Below, piece after piece: positions 61,301 to 64,000 of a DNA stretch of 64,000 nt (position 1 is the first letter of the stretch; every line of letters begins with the position of its first letter). This DNA comes from Chrysoperla carnea. Lineage: Eukaryota > Arthropoda > Insecta > Neuroptera > Chrysopidae. The stretch is taken from contig NC_058338.1 of assembly GCF_905475395.1 (NCBI RefSeq), forward strand, positions 49,635,935 through 49,699,934, read 5' to 3'. A program made the translations under genes and the position numbers. The notes under the pieces were generated by a model. The model was not told the DNA's origin. It saw only the letters and a list, made by a program, of their open reading frames with translations, and ran no database searches.

Positions 61301-64000
61301 CTATTTTTCTCTATTGCGCCTTTTAAGTTCATTTCGACCACAAAAATAATGATCGATTTTTCCTTGATATTTAAAAAAGTGTACACGCTATTTGATAATG
61401 TTTTTCACTACATCAAAAACTCAATATTTTTAAGAATTTTGCATTTATGAAATAAAATTTTCCAATTTTAGTATGTAAAGTTTTTTCCCAGTTTCACTTC
61501 TTCCTAATAATACAACTAAGTTGATGTATCCAATAAATTTTATAAAACCTTCACAACAAACAAAACTTGCAAAAACAAAAAATTATCTTGGAAATTTTGG
61601 AATAAGATTTTTTTGCATAAAGGAACAAGTTAAAAATTAAGCATGTCGTTTTTAGAATTGGCATCCCAAACTAGAAACATATGTAAATATTTTTATAACA
61701 AAAATTATCATTTACTACTATTTATTATTTTACAGAAAATTTTTCAAGGAATAAATGCGTTCGAAATTTAAATAAACCTTGATTTAAAATTTTAAAATCC
61801 AAATTTTACTTTTGTTCTAAAAGTTTGTATAATTTATAAATAGAAATATGTGCCATAAAAGTAAAAGTAACTTTTATTTGCTGCAAATACCAGACTTATT
61901 TTCAGTTTTGAATAAATGTGTTCTTTAAAAATTTACTGTAAATTAATAAAGATAATACTTCTTTCTCTCTTCGATAGTTTTCGTTATGTCGATATTGACA
62001 TGTATTCTCGGTTTGGGAAGATAATTATACAAAAAAGAGGCTTAATTTTTACATTTCTGGAAAAAAAATCTTGTTTTCAAATTGTCCTAACAATTTGCAA
62101 GTTCTGACTGCTCTATTATAATGATAATTTGATAATAATTTTTTTTGAAATGGTGTTAATTTTTCCTCTACTGGAACTTGATTTTCAAATAAAAAATAAT
62201 TTGTTTTAAATTATTTTATTAAAATTTTGTTTCAATATAAAAAAAATATAAACAAATTGTTAGATAATATTATTTTTGAGTTATTTTTAAGTGATATGGA
62301 ATTACTATGTAGTATTTTCTTCACCTACTGCTAAGCGAAAACTGAATCAATCACAATTTAAAGATGATTCTTAATGTAGAGATAAAACAATCCCTGAAAA
62401 ACCACAAGAAAAATACCAAATTTCCCTGATTCTTATTTATTTTTCCTATGGTTCTAAAAGCTACCTTCGCGATTCCAGCAGTAGGTGAATAAATCATAGG
62501 CTAATATATTAATTTCATGATCTTAACCTTTTCCTAAATTTTCCGTATCCATTATCCAGATAAAATGCTACTTTTAGGAAGTGCGGTGCGTCGGCGATTA
62601 TGGTAGGGTGTATATTACAGTATGTTCCATAAGATCTTAAGGTATTACCAGCATGGTATTTGCAATTCCTATGCTAAAGCTATGGTAAAATTTTTTTCGC
62701 CAAAGTTTAAATAGAAATTAAATTAAAAAACTTAATAGGATTAACCATAGATAATAAATATTTATATTATACTATAGTTGTCTATGGGTCTAACTATTAA
62801 ATCTCAAAAAGTTTTGAACGTTTAAAACACGAGATAATTAATGCCTAAGTTCCCAATTTTGACCAATTAACGTTAAAATTAATATCACGAAAACAAAACG
62901 ACGAGGTGCTATTTTTTTTAAAAGCATACGTTTCAACCCTCCTCATTTTTTAGACATGATTGCTGGCCCTCCATATTCATCATCCGTACCAGAGATAAGG
63001 ATAAGAAGATATATGATTCTCTAATAAGAACAGATGAGTTGGTTTGAAGACAAGTTTCCGACAGAAGGACTACATGTATTTTGTGTGTTAAATAGATGGA
63101 GTAGATTTGGTTTATTATTGGAAAGACTGTTCCATTGAATGATTTGGAGCTGAAGAGATGTCGCCATTTCCGATATATTATTCTATAATATTTATATATT
63201 GACAGAAATCAATTATATAGTACATTCTAAAAAAAGGCAATAGCAAGATACAATTTAAAAAAAAAAAGAAACAGACATGAATCACTTTACAGAATAAATT
63301 AAAGAGTTAACATTAACTTAAAAAATATAATTAAATAGATTTAAAGCCAAAAATAAAATGTAAAATAAAAAAGAAAAAAAGATTGAGAAGAAAAAAAAAC
63401 AGAATATTCTATTGAGGAAACATAAAAATACAATAAATCTCAAGTATTTTACGATAGGCTGTATGAAGACTGATATACTTAACATGTCCTGGACACTGTA
63501 TAGCTGTAAACTGTTCACAGCATTTCTTTCAGCACCAGGGTTCCCGGACGTCTTCTATCAAATATTTTACATTTTTAATTCGATCACACCATCAACTTTC
63601 ATACTATCCCATTTGAAACCATACATGCAATTTGCAAACAAATATCTCTTATTCCTATCACAATCATACATCTAGCACCTAGTTTATAATGATTTAATGT
63701 TGCATAAAAACTCAAGATCTCTTTCTCGGCAATATCTATAGCATAAAATGGCAACCATTTTAAACATTTGACTAAATTAGAAATTTTGACTGAACCATTT
63801 AACGGATTTCGCTAAAATTTTAACCGAAGGTGTATGTAATAAAACCTACTATTGATAATAGTTTCATTAAAATCAATCAAATATTTTTCAAGTTACAGTC
63901 AAATGAACTGTTTTACCATATGTACGTATACATATATACATAACTGGGAGGGGAAGGGACGATAGCCCCCTAAAAAATATGAGGAATAGTTCTTAACATT
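58307..64000. other. Intergenic region downstream of Cyt-b5
   Basis: The Cyt-b5 3' UTR begins here; the first canonical AATAAA I find is at 59051-59056, about 745 nt past the stop. A tRNA-like B box on the minus strand (CGTTTCAATTC near 60955; GAGTTCAATTC near 60725) hints at two decayed SINE heads. A family B MITE copy is at 62637. The reading frames here show no known domain. Nothing else is recognisable. Confidence 0.5.
62637..62960. mobile_element. Family B MITE, partial copy
   Basis: Starts TTAAGGTATTACCAGCATGG, then TATTTGCAATTCCTATGCTA, which is the complement of the right end of the 38250 copy (GCAAATACCATGCTGG). Then come AACACGAGATAATTAATGCC and TATCACGAAAACAAAACGAC, related to the 53454 copy in reverse. 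So it is inverted relative to the other two. The far end is not identifiable. Confidence 0.65.

Noticed and set aside
63318-63675. Overlapping open frames on both strands near the window end
   Set aside because: Neither has a domain or plausible splice partner. The minus-strand one is a low-complexity F/L/I-rich translation of an A-rich tract.

Overview
The window is insect nuclear DNA. It is very AT-rich, its coding exons are short and separated by AT-rich introns with GT..AG borders, and the four genes are all conserved animal genes. Introns and intergenic DNA are littered with small foldback/MITE-like elements, degenerate LINE tails and tRNA-like retroposon remnants of a type widespread in insects. 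The insect order cannot be fixed from the sequence alone. No bacterial features, CRISPR arrays or intact transposase/reverse-transcriptase genes were seen.

Layout. (1) 297-8274, + strand: FAM91A1, a trans-Golgi vesicle-capture adaptor, lacking its first exon(s), which lie upstream of the window; ten exons join in frame to the stop. (2) 8275-13937: gene desert with dispersed repeats. (3) 13938-18395, - strand: a seven-exon, 530-residue non-canonical nucleotidyltransferase (TUTase/poly(A)-polymerase-like) with an N-terminal C2H2-type finger. (4) 18396-24438: intergenic, dominated by a ~4 kb inverted-repeat structure (19488-23545) with tRNA-like segments and a nested foldback. (5) 24439-36087, - strand: SA/stromalin (STAG), a cohesin subunit; 17 exons joining exactly into 1133 residues. 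(6) 36088-39227: shared upstream region between SA and the next gene, with a perfect 179-bp tandem duplication and a TTAA-flanked MITE. (7) 39228-58306, + strand: Cyt-b5, 136 residues in three exons, with a 15.6 kb first intron full of repeats. (8) 58307-64000: intergenic, mostly featureless.

The four genes act in unrelated housekeeping processes (vesicle tethering, RNA tailing, chromosome cohesion, ER electron transfer) and do not form a pathway. All exon joins were derived by hand from splice sites, reading-phase bookkeeping and remembered family conservation; each complete model sums to a multiple of three. I found no convincing undescribed system. The most unusual things are structural: the 4 kb inverted repeat, a ~290-bp near-perfect hairpin in an SA intron, hairpin-bearing and perfect tandem duplications, and a small TTAA-flanked element family.
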